From positions 682,001 through 746,000 of the forward strand of contig JALQBC010000020.1 of NCBI GenBank assembly GCA_023375675.1: 64,000 nt of DNA, read 5' to 3'. Source of the stretch: Cytospora piceicola (Eukaryota; Ascomycota; Sordariomycetes; Diaporthales; Cytosporaceae). Within the stretch, counting starts at the first letter, position 1; each line of letters starts with the position of its first letter. The notes beneath the pieces are model-generated. The model was not told the origin of the DNA. It saw only the letters and a program-made list of their open reading frames with translations, and did not search any database. The position numbers and the translations under genes were made by a program. This document shows, piece after piece, positions 10,515 to 22,257 of this stretch.

Positions 10515-12501
10515 ATGGCCTACGACTATGCCTTGGTGTACGTGTCCATATATCCCACACCCTTCTCATTGAGTCATTGGTACCATGCTGGAGGTCTCTG
10601 CTAACCATGATGAGCAGCCATCTCAAATCCACGATTCCCCCTGCTGTGCTCTTGACCTTGATCTCCTACCCGTTACTGAGAAGACGGCACTGGGCTCTGA
10701 CCGCCACCCTCATCACATTCGCCGTCGTAGCCACCATTCCATGGGACAGCTATCTGATCCGCAACAATGTATGGTCGTATCCACCAGACGCCATCATCGG
10801 CCCTACCTTCTGGTCCATTCCAGTCGAGGAACTCTTCTTCTTCGTCATCCAGACGTACAATACGTCCCTCCTATATCAGCTCCTGAACAAACCCTTGCTC
10901 CATCCGGAGTACCTTCTCTCCTCGTCCTGGATTGCAAATGGATTGCACAGGCTGATCCAAGTAGTCATCTTGGACCTCGCCCTTGTTGGGTTCTTGATGG
11001 TGTCGAATGGCGGAACCGGCACCTACATGGGCTTGATCCTGATTTGGGTCTGTCCGTTCGCACTGCTGTCATGGAGCGTGGGAGGGCTCTTCATGATCAC
11101 ACTCCCCTGGACCAGTACCGTCCTCCCAATCATCCTGCCTACCTTTTACCTGTGGATCGTGGATGAGCTAGCTCTTGGGCGAGGCACATGGGCCATCGAG
11201 TCTGGCACGAAGCTCGGGATTACGGTATGGGGTAGTCTTGAAATTGAAGAGGCAGTCTTCTTCCTCGCGACCAACGTGCTGATCGTGTTCGGGCTGGGTG
11301 CTTTTGACACCGCTCTGGCAATCGTCGACACTTTCCCAGATGTTTTCGAATCGGCGCCTGAATGCCCCTCACCGTTTACGCTGGTTCAGGCCCTGTTGAT
11401 GACGTGGCCAGAGGAGCGGAAGAGGCGTGTCTATGGGATCCAAGAAGCGGTCCAGAGGCTCTGCAGGAAAAGCAGGAGTTTTTACCTTGCGAGCTCGACT
11501 TTCACGGGCCGATTGAGGATCGACTTGGTATTGCTGTCAGTTTTTCCTTCCTTTGGTTTACGTACAAGTTGTTGTAGAATCATGGCGGGCTAACCATTTG
11601 TGACAGTTATTCATACTGCCGGATGGCTGATGACTTGGTCGACGAGCCTCCCGAGGGGCTCGACACCTCAACCTGGATCGATAGGCTGAGTGGTCATCTA
11701 GATCTAGTTTACAAGCCCAAAAAGGACATAACACCCACCATGCAGGCAGATATGGTGCGGGCGTACATCGAGAGCGAATTCCCGGCCTCGGCCAGATCAG
11801 CGCTCAGTCTTCTCCCGACGTCCCTGCTGCCAAATGAACCTCTGTACCTCCTACTCGAGGGTTTCAAGACAGACTCTAAGTTCCGACCCACGGAAAAAGG
11901 CGGCCACTTCCCAATAGCCGACGAGGATCACCTGCGGGGGTACGCAAGCCAAGTAGCAGGCACTGTAGGACAGCTGTGTCTGTCACTTATCTCCCACCAC
12001 AGCAGTGTACAACTGGACCCCGCCCATAGGGGAGAGGTGTCAGAGGCAGCCCAGAGGATGGGTATCGCTTTGCAGTTCGTCAATATCGCGAGGGATATCG
12101 CGGTTGACGCGGCTCTAGGTCGAGTGTACCTGCCGACTACGTGGCTGGCGGACGAGGGTCTGACACCTGCGCAATTGGTAGAAACTATTACCAAAGAAGT
12201 ATCCCCGGGAAAACCTTATGATGTAAAGCAGGAGAGGCTAAGGAGCATCGAAAAGCTACGCAGAAGGCTGTTGGGAGAGGCCTTTGCGATCTACGTCGAG
12301 TCAAGAAGTGCTATGGATTGGTTGCCTGATGAATCCAAGCGGCCCATGATTGTTGCGGTGGAAAGTTACATGGAGATTGGAAGAGTCCTGCTGGAGAATG
12401 AGGACCCGTCGTTTGGGGTGGCAAAGGGAAGCCCAAGCCGGGCGACAGTTCCGAAGTCTCGGAGGTTGAGGGTGGCGTTGAAGGCTTTGCTAGATGTATA
12501 G
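10515..12501 (+). CDS. carRA: Bifunctional lycopene cyclase / phytoene synthase (al-2 / carRA type)
   Basis: Joins two geranylgeranyl diphosphates to phytoene (C-terminal domain) and cyclises lycopene ends (N-terminal membrane domain). Exons: 10515-10537 (23 nt), 10618-11535, 11607-12501, 611 aa. The introns have GTACGT...GAGCAG and GTCAGT...GACAG ends with CTAAC branch sites. The tiny first exon encodes MAYDYALV, which joins HLKSTIPPAVLL as in Neurospora AL-2. N-terminal cyclase marks are IPWDSYLIRNNVW, IPVEELFFFVIQTYNTSLLY and the second-repeat SLEIEEAVFFLATN, all in hydrophobic segments. C-terminal synthase marks are YSYCRMADDLVDE (first Asp-rich motif, split by intron 2) and ARDIAVDAALGRVYLP (second Asp-rich signature). 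No carX oxygenase or carO rhodopsin gene is in this window. Confidence 0.96.
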
Positions 12502-14185
12502 ACATTTGGATTATTGTAACAATGGAGGAAAATAGAATATCTGTAAGTGGGCCCCCCTGTCAGACGAGGTATCCGGAAGTGCCAACCACCTCCAACCTCT
12601 CCTGAGAGATGCACATAGGTTGATAGATTCTCGAGGAGTAATGATACTAAGACTTTTCATTATGCTCATATTCTGTCAAGTACCTAGGTATATAAATTCC
12701 GGCGTACATCGGTTATGGTGCAAGGCTTTGGTTTATAGCGGGACGTCTAACATGAAGAAGATATTGACTCCCCGAAGGCCACACCCAGAGGAATCGACAA
12801 GTTCCACCATGTCAATCCCTTCCTACAAGTGCAAGATTGTTGCTGCTGCCACTGAAAGTCTAGTTCCCGGACCATCACGAAGTAGTTCTTTCCACTCCAG
12901 CCTAGGTCAGAGTTCCAATTGCTGTAAAGGGACACCACTCGTCTGGTAAACAGACACCTATAAAGTGAGTCTCATCTCTCATCTCTCTTCCTTGTCCTCT
13001 TCTGTTCTTCTCAGTACAACAGCAGCACTACCACCACTACCACCACCACCAACATCAACCAACACCTACACTAACCAACACCAACCAACACCTACACCAA
13101 CCAACACCTACACCAACCAACACCTACACCAACCAACACCTACACCAACCAACACCTACACCACAACCGCCGCCGTCTTAAACGGCAGACCGCGGCCCGT
13201 GCGGCCGAGGAGGCCATCCGCCGTGGCCTCGGCCACTCTCGTGGCTAAACACCTATGGTACGTGTATTTTTTTTTCTTGTTCTCAGCACATGCACAATAC
13301 CCCGGGCCTGCGAGCCTACCTCGAGTGAGCGTAGTGGAGGCGCTGCTAGAGTTCTGGTAGTGGTTCAGAACGTATGGTCGGGCACCTTGTGTTTTTTGTT
13401 TTTTTGGGGGTTTTCTGTTGGTTTTCTGGATAAGACTGTTCACACAAACAGTTCGAACCTAAGACTGGACCGATTTTGTTTTTGTTCATGGGATGAAGGA
13501 GAAAAGTAACAGCATTTGTCATTGAGAGGACCTCACACGAAACTTCGTGGATTTCTTTTTGTTATGGGACGTCCGCTGGTTCTATCATTTCGTAGACTTC
13601 AAGTAAGTCCTCATACCTGGGGAATTGGCAAGTGTAATTAGCAACGTCCATAGTCAGAAAGAAAACATCACTTCCTGCAGTGGCGTTATAACTCACGTGA
13701 CATTTTGACCCCAATTCGAGCCAAATGCAATACTAAACCTCTAGAAGCCCCGCAAATGATGACCACCATAGCCTACCAGCCTACATGTGAATATCATCAA
13801 CCACATTTCACAGCCGCAGTTGTCAGTTGACCCCTGCCCATTCCTTGATGATCTCAGTGATTTGTCAAGGACCCGCCAGAACTTCCAACACAGTCAGCTC
13901 CAGGTTTATAATAGGTCTAGCTCGGTGCGAATACTTGCCGATCCAGCTGAAGATCTTGTCAAATACGGGAAAGTCAGATGTGTTGGAAAACGTAGAGGAA
14001 GCGCGCAGAGGGACACAGTCCTATTCGGGGTTCGTCTTCAAACGCGTCTTGTCTCCAAGAAAAAAGCACATCGACTTCAGGACATTGCCAACAGCTCGAA
14101 TACGAAACGGCTATACTCTACACAGCAAATGATTAGATATAAACGCCCGAGTCTTGTAGCACTTTATTCTTACCGGAATTTCACC
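12502..14185. other. Gene-poor stretch with minisatellite
   Basis: Contains pyrimidine-rich sequence, the CCAACCAACACCTACA minisatellite (13056-13162), and next to it a GC-rich stretch (13180-13245) that could encode AARAAEEAIRRGLGHSRG before a stop. No start, splice structure or homologue is recognised for that piece. No gene is called. Confidence 0.5.
13056..13162. repeat. 16-bp minisatellite
   Basis: About six to seven tandem copies of a 16-bp unit (CCAACCAACACCTACA), the first copies slightly diverged. It is preceded by a CCA/CCACTA triplet run. A 16-bp unit shifts the reading frame each copy, which argues against it being coding. Confidence 0.85.
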
Positions 14186-14554
14186 ATGACAACCCGCAAC
14201 CTTAACACCACTTGGCGAGACATTGTGTTCAAGCAATACGACGCCGACTTCGAAGCCGACGTGCCCTTCCCCGTGCGCTATCTGATCAACATCCCAGTGG
14301 TCTATGGGTTGCCTGGAAGAGACATCTGGATTGAGATCCGGACCAAGATCGACCCAAAAACGCTCAAAAACGCCATTCTCGCATTCGTTCTCGCAACCCG
14401 TGAGGTTGGTGATCCCACATACCAAGATGACCACATATCTGTTCGCCCGAGACTTTCAAAGAACGCAGCAGAACCAGGCGCCACTCGAGACGATGGCAAT
14501 AACAATGTGGCTGGTGCTGGGACTGATACTGGAAGTAACACCGCTGACCAGTAA
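14186..14554 (+). CDS. Hypothetical small protein (doubtful)
   Basis: Open frame of 122 aa from an ATG in good context (TTCACCATGAC), beginning MTTRNLNTTWRDIVFKQYD, with a TATAAA-like TATAAACG upstream at 14135-14142. The second half is Asn/Thr/Asp-rich and likely disordered. No domain is recognised. The longer frame opens at 13787 but looks like non-coding sequence before the ATG. The stop sits in CAGTAAGG, which also resembles a 5' splice site, so a further exon cannot be excluded. Confidence 0.3.
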   Translation: MTTRNLNTTWRDIVFKQYDADFEADVPFPVRYLINIPVVYGLPGRDIWIEIRTKIDPKTLKNAILAFVLATREVGDPTYQDDHISVRPRLSKNAAEPGATRDDGNNNVAGAGTDTGSNTADQ

Positions 14555-14585
14555 GGAATGCGACTTTGTTATGTAATTGCCCGTG

Positions 14586-14709
14586 TCACTTGATCTCAAA
14601 ATACTCGTGCGACGCCGTGTCCTCGGTGCAGTTGATGTTGCCGGTGCCAGACTTATAGTCTGGCGCAGGACTGGTTAACTCGCCTTTGGAGTAGACAGTG
14701 GGAATGGTC
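14586..14709 (-). other. Possible orphan terminal exon of an unidentified gene
   Basis: On the minus strand a 124-nt segment follows a plausible acceptor (GCTAAAATAG) and reads TVYSKGELTSPAPDYKSG...NCTEDTASHEYFEIK to TGA (14588-14586). The composition looks like protein rather than random sequence. No upstream exon could be placed, so this may be a remnant of a decayed gene. The family is not recognised. Confidence 0.22.
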
Positions 14710-15222
14710 CTATTTTAGCAACCAAGTACTTGGTCTTTTTGGATCCGTGTCTGTCTACCTCGATACCTCGTGAGAGGAACACAGTATATAGTCCGCCTGA
14801 GGTTTTTCCTATAAGCGATTATGCGTGCTTTGAACTGTATATTTGGAGAGTGATACTGTGGTACGGTTCGTTGTACATTGCTCATTGATACTAGTGACTG
14901 TGCTTCTTATCCCGCTTTGTGCCATAGCTGCATAAGTGACATCTTGTTCAAGGTGAAGGAAGTGAATTTAGGAGACCCAAACAAGATGTAGTAATTAAAG
15001 TTATTCACAACCTGGTATCAAATGTTACTCAGTAATGCACTATCACCCTAGATATAAATACCTACCTAGATAGGCCACGAAACAAACGTCGACCTCATAA
15101 ATCCCTAATCTGCCACTGGCACCTGAATTTTGGGTCATCTATCTTCCACTACACTATACTGGGGAACCCAACATTATTTTCAGACCACAAACCACACTAT
15201 CCCCAGAATCTGACTTGCAAAG

Positions 15223-15420
15223 ATGACGACCAATCCAGCTTTCAAGCCTCAGACCATTGACCCGGGGAAAAGGTTTAAGGAACTCTGGAGTCTTCCATAT
15301 GTTTGCCGCGTGCCATCCATTTCAGCTGGGATAATCCATGAAGGACGAGTTGTCCTAACGCAAAACTACTGCTTCCGAGCTCTACGGGAACCTGACGTCG
15401 ACGCAGGATCCAAGACAGTG
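15223..15420 (+). pseudogene. Remnant of a serine beta-lactamase-like (class C type) gene
   Basis: An ATG-started frame encodes FKELWSLPYVCRVPSISAG then IIHEGRVVLTQNYCFR. This matches the N-terminal strand region of fungal beta-lactamase/transpeptidase-like hydrolases (usual pattern VPGISIGVIHEGRVV..NYGFRD). The similarity fades after about residue 60, before the catalytic SxxK motif, and the frame then runs into unrelated sequence and an F-box remnant. Only a 5' fragment remains, so it is called a pseudogene fragment. The ORF continues to 15747 without recognisable homology. Confidence 0.45.
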
Positions 15421-15599
15421 CCACAGACTGAGGGAGAGGTTGTTACTAATGGCAACAGAGCAGCTCCCAGGGTCGAGTATCGAGACCTTCTCACTCATCT
15501 TTCCGTAGCGGCGTCTTTATTTAAATACGCTGATCTTAATTGTTTTAGAGCTTTGCCTCTGTCCACCTATCTCAAATCCCCCTTACTGAATAGACATCA

Positions 15600-16465
15600 A
15601 TGTCACCAATGCCACCAATGTCAGTCAACAAGGTACGATGGGACAGCTTGCCCAAAGAGATCCGACTTATGCCCTGGAAGACCTTACTGCAGGACGGATG
15701 CAGCTTGGCTAGCGTTGCCACAGTGTCGCGAGAGTGGCAGCACTTGAGACGATCATCGAGCGGCACAATTTCTCTCGGATCAAACTAAGACGGTCACGCC
15801 TGGCCGATTTTGGCTTGAATGTTCATCGCACTCGGGCTCTTGTGGATCATGTATGCCTTTGCTTGGAACTTGAAGTATATGATTGCACCAAGTGTGCGAC
15901 TCCAAATCCGGAGTTATGGGGCATGAGAGACACCGAAAATAACCTCGTTATTACAGCATTTCAGTATCTATTTTCAACCCTCAACACATGGGAGCCTAAC
16001 GGTGGTTTATTGCTCGACATCAGTATTCACTCTCCTAGCGACACAGAATATTGGTTCAAATACCTGACCTTGAAGCCTGATACTCCTTCTGAGGAGTGCG
16101 CGGAGCAGGAAATGTTGGTTAAACCTGATGACCATAAGCATGGCTGGACCAGTAGCAGTCGAACCTCAGCTCCAGACCAGTATGCAATCTACAAACTTTT
16201 CGACGATATTATGTGCGAAGGACCATTCGATACCGATGAGGAGGAAAACTGATGGTAGCAACAGCTGTCATCAGTCCCAGTAGTCACAGGTGTGCTTCTA
16301 CGTCAACAGACCCGCCGACGATGGAAGCCACACGTGCTTGCGCAGATGCTTGTCCGCCTCCTTAGACTACAGGAAATTCACTACGAACCATGGAGGGAAT
16401 GGGACATGACCCAGCAGATGTGGACGGATGGAGGTGAATACTACTGCGGCAACTCGCTGTTTTGA
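15600..16465 (+). pseudogene. F-box family pseudogene (frameshift plus in-frame stops)
   Basis: Frame one (15630-15735) reads WDSLPKEIRLMPWKTLLQ...VSREWQ, an F-box with its following segment. The homology then jumps frame near 15735-15745 to ETIIERHNFSRIKL, ELEVYDCTKC, IHSPSDTEYWFK and HKHGW. It ends at DEEEN followed by TGA, TGG, TAG. Beyond the stops the same frame still reads VPVVTGVLLRQQTRRRWKPH and LQEIHYEPWREWD, so coding homology continues through the nonsense codons. The motif order matches the F-box genes at 33322-35013 and 38784-40589. The TAG stands where a paralogous layout has Trp (TGG to TAG). The gene is clearly dead in this sequence. Confidence 0.75.
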
Positions 16466-18293
16466 AATATATTTCATTGCGATATTGTTGACCAGTGACT
16501 CACTATTCCTCATCTTCGATATAGGTCACCGATCTCTCTTCGAGTCACTCGCTTGTAACAACTTACGGAGATTCGTACTACTCTAGGATTTCAATCAGCA
16601 GTACCCACTGAGTTTTAGTAACTGCGAGCCTCTTCAGACCCCGACCCTGAGAGCTGAGAGCAGAGAGCAGAAGTGACCTGTGCTATCAATTAACCTATGG
16701 ATGTGGCTTGTATGGTCAAATAGGTATCCATCATTCACTGTACACATTGATGTGCACCACATATTAGCTTGAGACATCTGGACTCGACCGGCTAGGCGAC
16801 ACCTTGCTATAAAGCTACCCACAACACCACTGCAAATGGCCAGAGTTCCGGTGTACTAGCCACTATCCGTGTGTTGCCGCCCTTTTATCAGTACCAGTTT
16901 TTATATGATCCTTCTACTGTGCCTCCCCGTCGATTTGAGACCTGGTGAACGTTGAACGCGTCTATCATTAGGTTGGTTTATAGAGGTACGTGACCTAACT
17001 TGTCCTCGTTTTATAATTTACCAAATATGTTCTTCTGCTTTAAATTCATGATTATTTGTTAAGACAGAGTGTCTAGAATATACCTGTAGGGAATAGATAT
17101 AAGCTTCTCAATCTGACGGCCGCAAAAGGCACGTATATGTGAACAGGACGATAGAGTGGGGAAGGATTTGCTTGTGCCAGCCATCTTTCCACCTAGTTTC
17201 CTTGGCTCAGACATCTTTGGCAATCTCGTGCAGGCCAGCACCTCGGTGCCCAACATTCTCGAGTCACCGGCAGGGCAATGCGCCTCTGAGCGCTTCCGTG
17301 AAATCGAGGTCAGCTCTGGTAGGTTTCTGTGGAGCTACATGGCCGTGTCCTTGTACATCCATACAGAACACGCGGAATTCTTTTTTTTTGTTGTAAGGGG
17401 CTTTGCGGGTAAGGTAATCATTATGGTTGAATATGTGTGAGTGCTCCCAATGGAATGGAAGGCTCGTTATGGTGCTTATGATAAAAGGGCGGTCAAGACA
17501 TCATGGTATAGCCGAGCCTCTTAATCGAAGAGTACGTTCAGTGCTTTCTTGGACCCAACATCGGCCTGATATAAGCGTGCATGAGACGGCACTTGTACTG
17601 TCGTGATACAAGTCTTGTGTCCTAGGCTCGAGGATCGCCTCGGAGCTTCGGGGCTTCTTGGAATCAAGGATCTCAAGGCTCTTATGAGTATATACGGAGA
17701 ATAGGAGCTGCTGACTATACGGTTATACATCTGAGGTGACCTATGGTATGCACTATCGGATGTTGGTGTGATTGAATTGTTGTTGTGAACAGAGAGTTGG
17801 TACATGTGTAGAGGCCGACTTGTTTTATGAAAATGCCATCTCTGGAGTCACTATCAACATCTAGCAAAAATGTTGATCCATTGATAGTTAATATTCATGA
17901 AGTAATTCAATACCAAGGTGCACTATAGACCCTTGGAGTTTATTTACTCGACTTAAGACAGGCTGCCCTTCGAATAGGCTCTTTCTTTGTTAGTGGATGT
18001 GACTACCTACTTAGGTAGCAGCCTGGCACCTGGGCATCTCCTGGACTTGTTGAACCCGGGCGAGAACATACACCAGGTCTTCAAGACTTCACACAAGTAC
18101 AAGTGCCTACCCCCATTCTCTACATTCATTCGAAAGGTTCTATACAAGTTAGACATCGTGTATAACGAATTAATGTTTCATTAGGACGCTCCCCAAGTCT
18201 GCACAGTACCCCTATCAAGACCCCATGCCAGTCCGCATTAAACTTTCAACATCGACCCGCTCTTTCATGCACACTCCTCCTAAACTCAAGTGC
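16466..18293. other. Intergenic stretch, no supported gene
   Basis: Short ORFs only. A 94-codon plus-strand ORF (17156-17440) begins MGKDLLVPAIFPPSFLGSD, but nothing in it is recognised and no splice structure supports it. Nothing else is seen. Confidence 0.5.
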
Positions 18294-21200
18294 TCACAAC
18301 GCCGTCTTCGAGACCGCACTACCCGTCGAGACAGACGCCACATCGTTAAAATCAACACCACTGCCCGCCCCGAAGATAGGCTCAAGCCCCTCCCAGGCCT
18401 TCCGGTCGCCCTGCCCGGCCCTCTCCCTCTGGTCCCAGTACTTCCCGTTGAACTTCCAGTACACCTCGCCCGTGACCTCGCACTTCGCCTTTGTGAACCA
18501 CGCCGGCACAAACTCCTCGCCGCTCGCCTCGCGCGCGTTCCTACGCGCCCGCTGGCCCTCCTCCAGCCGGATCTTCTCCGTCGCCGCCAGGTCGTACTCG
18601 CCATCCTCCATGGCGCGCTGGTCCGGCCGCAGCCGCGAGTCCGTCGGCGCGAGCCAGGGCCGGAGCTGGTCGTCGATGTGGTTAAACGTGAGCACGAACG
18701 GTGTCAGGTTGAACGGGATCCCCTTGGGCCGTTCGTTGGCCTGCCAGATCAGGAACGCCTTCTTGGGGTCGACCTCGCTGAGGCTTCCCTTGTAGACGGT
18801 CCTGTCTGCGGGCTCCTCGGGCGTGGATTCGTACCCGGGCGTGACGCGCGCGTAGATCTTCGAGTTCCATCTTCCACCGAGGCTGAGACGCACGCGGTTG
18901 TTCGCGTCGACGACCTTACCGGAGAGCTGGTATGCGGATGATTCCTTCCATCCGCGAGGTTTGAAATCCAGCTTACACACCTCTCCTGTGTTCCAGTTCT
19001 TGATCTCCATGGGACCAATGTTGTCGACGACGGGGTTACCCGTGATGATGCCAACCACGGACGAAGTGACCTTTTTCCATGTGTACAACTCTTCCTTGCC
19101 GCCAGCAGTTGGACGGAGCCTGAGGAACCACGTGCCGAGAGGATTGATATCGAACGAACGGCCGTAGAACTTGGACCTCACCGACGACTCACCGTAGTAT
19201 GTCCAATTGGGTGACTCAGCCCACGCGGCACCAACCGGTGGGTGATGGCTGACTTGCTCAATGAAAAAGCGATAGTTCTTGTCAGGTCTGGCATACTCAA
19301 AGGTCTCTCCGAGAAGCGGGTTGAATGGCTTGGCGACACGGCCAACCGTCGAAGCGTACTCACTTGCTGCAAAGGCAGCAACGTAGAGTAACCGCTCGAT
19401 AGAGTCGGTACGATCAGCGGCGAGATCCAAAAGGTCGGCGTATTCCATATCCTCTCCACAACGGTAGAGCAACGAAGTAGGCTCGTTGAATGTAACAGGC
19501 AGGGCCATCTTAGTCATATCCTTGCCAATCATCGATTTCAAAATACCCTAAATATCAAATGTTAGCTCGGAATGTATGTCTGTTGCAGGGGTGTTCAACT
19601 TACCCAGAGAGAGATCTTCGGCCGGTTGTCAGCGTCAATCTTCAACCTGGTCCGGATACCATTCTCGTATCCGTGGAAAGAACTGCTGATATCCACGCCA
19701 GACGATGCTACTACTTTCTTCTGATCATTTTCCGTATCGGCGGTGTCCTCGGTGTCGGTGTCTGGCGTATACGAAGGAGGCAAGGGCTCCGCCTTGATCT
19801 CTCCAGCATCGACAGCGTCAAAAAACTCGTCTTCCGATTCGTCTTCGGAGAGATTCGCAATCTCGTTGAGAACGGTCTCGTGACGGCTGGGAGGAAGGAT
19901 ACCGAATGGCGAACTCTGAGCATCATCGGCTGCAGAATTCTCTCCTTCCTCTTGCGTCTCAGGACCCGTGAGGCTAGCAGAAGCAGGCTGGCTCTCAATC
20001 CTGTTACTGTTGACAACCTCTTTGAGCATTCGCTTGGCATGCTTCCGCTTCTCTTCCGCCTCGCCAATCCTGGCCTGGAGCACTTCCTGCTCCTTGGCGA
20101 CCTGAGCCATGCTATCCTCCCACATCCGCCTCATGTCGATCTCACGATCCAGCCGATACTGCCAATAAGAGTCCCTGTCCCGGGAAATCCGCATGAGATC
20201 GCCAATCAGTCCCGTCATGGAGCGAACCGCAGCATCATAGGTGGCCAGAGCTCCCGCCATTTTAGGATCTGACAGCTTCATGCCAGGGTTATCCTTCGCT
20301 TCTGTCATGAGCGCAGCATTGACCTGAGACATTGTGTCCAGCTGCAACTTCAGCGACTGCGCGGTGATGTTGAAGGCGTCCTTAGCGGCATTCGGCTGAT
20401 CCTGACCGCTCGATGCGTCGCCGTAGTCATCTTCATCAACCTCGTCGTGCATGACGGACATGCCTGCCCTAGTGTCATGGTCGGTTTCGCCGTTCTCGTC
20501 CTCTTCGATGAAGCTCCCTCCTACACTGGTGATCCTACTAACGGCCGACCTGCTGACAGAGTGGAATCGGCTCAGCTGTACACTGGATCGGGATCCAGGC
20601 TCGAGGGCGCTGGCATTCTCGTTCGCCAGTTCGCCAGAAGAGTTGCCCTGTGCTTGCTCCTTTGCCTTGCTCATGAGCTCAGCGTTCGCGGCACGTTGCT
20701 TTTCTTCTTCCTTGGCCTGGTCCTTCGTCCACTGGATGGCGTTGTTCAGAGCCCAAAACCATCGCTTGGCCTCAACTTCGTGGTTTGCCTTCAACGTGTA
20801 CTTTACGGAAGACTTTCCGATGATTTCAAACTTGGTCTTCTCATCCGGGCTCATGTTAAGCCTGGCAATGCGCATGTTGATGGCGCCGCGACAAGCGGAA
20901 CCAGAGTCATCCTGATGCTTGTAGTAGCTCAAGACGCCGTCTTCGAGGACAAACCAACGCAACTGATATCCCTTGCGGTAGTTGGTCCACTTCTTGAGGT
21001 AGCCCTTCATCTCTCTTGCTTCCTTGCCCAGAAGCGGATCGCCCGGGGCCGCTACAGCGGCTTGGGATGCGGTTCCGAGCACGGCCTTCTCCTGAATGCC
21101 TCTCTGAGCGGCCACCGCGGCGGGAGACTTCTTGAGCATAGCACGAGTCAAGTCGTCCTTGGTGACATCCTGAGGTAATTTGCCTTTCCGATCCCGCCTG

Positions 21201-22257
21201 AATGGGTCGGCGCCATGCAAGAGGATGATCTGGATGAGGGCAGTGTTTTTGCGCCGCGCGGCCTCGTGCAGTAGTGTACCACCAGCCTGGACGGTTACGG
21301 GATCGAGGACAAATTCGGTACTGTTAATATCCAGGACTGTCTTCAAACGGGTCTCCTCGAGGACCTCTTCCAGTGTCTTGTAATCTTGCCTGTTGATCAG
21401 GTTCTGGACCTGCTTGATCTTGGACTCTGCGAATAGAGATCGCGACAACTGCAGCAATTGGAAGATCTCGGGATTACGAGACAAGTCAAGCGGCAAGCGC
21501 CCCTGGTTGTTCGGGATGGAGTCGTTGATGTCCTTCTGGTCCAGGAGCAACTTCACAACGGTGGTGCGCCCCTGCATGGCGGCGATATGCATCGGGGTGT
21601 TGCCATCCTTGTCTTTCGCGTTGATATCAATGTAGCCAGCACCGTCGGAAACGACGTACTCGACGACCGGGAACTCGGCGCATTGGATTGCAAGATGCAA
21701 GACGGTAGTATCTTCCAAGACTACCCCGGCCAGTGTATTGATAGAGGAAATGCTCTGTCGAGGACCGCCTCCGCCCTCAGATGTTTCCCGTATCGCCCTG
21801 GTGATGGAGGCTGTGTCGCCATTGCGCAAGGCCTCGACGATGCGGAACTTGCGAACGGATTGCTCAAGCGAACTGCCTTTATCGTAGGGATTTGTCTTCG
21901 CATATGACATGGGGCGGGTTTGGTAGGAGGGTAGCCGTCCGCTGATGGAGCCGGCGACGGAGAGCCTAGAGCCTTGGCTCTTGTTTGCCTGCTGATTGTT
22001 CGACATGGAGATGGATGGAGCGGCGGGAGGAAGATTAGTGATTGTTGGGGAGGAGTCGACGGGGCTTTGAGCGTTGTCGTCGGGCTCTCGAGTTCGTCGA
22101 AGGAGGGACAGGGCAGCTGCAGATCTGCTGGAGCGCCTCTGCTGGCTGTATGAGGCACCTGTCAGCAATGGCGACTTCGACTTGGCAACTTGGCAGAAGC
22201 AGTCTAGATGTGGGTGGATTAGGTGATGGACAAATACCTGTCACCGGTTTCCGACAT
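18294..22257 (-). CDS. Oxysterol-binding protein homologue with ankyrin, PH, FFAT and ORD (Osh1/Osh2 type)
   Basis: Carries sterol or PI4P between membranes at contact sites. Exons: 22257-22238 (20 nt), 22145-19604, 19547-18294; introns GTATTT...TACAG and GTAAGT...TTTAG; 1271 aa, like yeast Osh1/Osh2. Layout: a 20-nt first exon (MSETGD) joined to SQQRRSSRS; ankyrin repeats about residues 150-340 ([20 protein letters not shown]); PH domain about 386-483 ([19 protein letters not shown]); a FFAT motif about 780-788 (EDEFFDAVD) that in this family binds ER VAP proteins; ORD from about 860 with [12 protein letters not shown] and the signature EQVSHHPP (about 951-958). All key motifs are intact. 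The first exon is inferred from reading phase and splice sites. Confidence 0.94.

Noticed and set aside
13165..13245. Possible short basic protein AARAAEEAIRRGLGHSRG after the minisatellite
   Set aside because: No start codon in frame, and it is preceded by a repeat that changes frame every copy.
17156..17440. 94-codon plus-strand ORF starting MGKDLLVPAIF
   Set aside because: No recognised domain, no splice support, and the second half reads through a T-run; could be chance.
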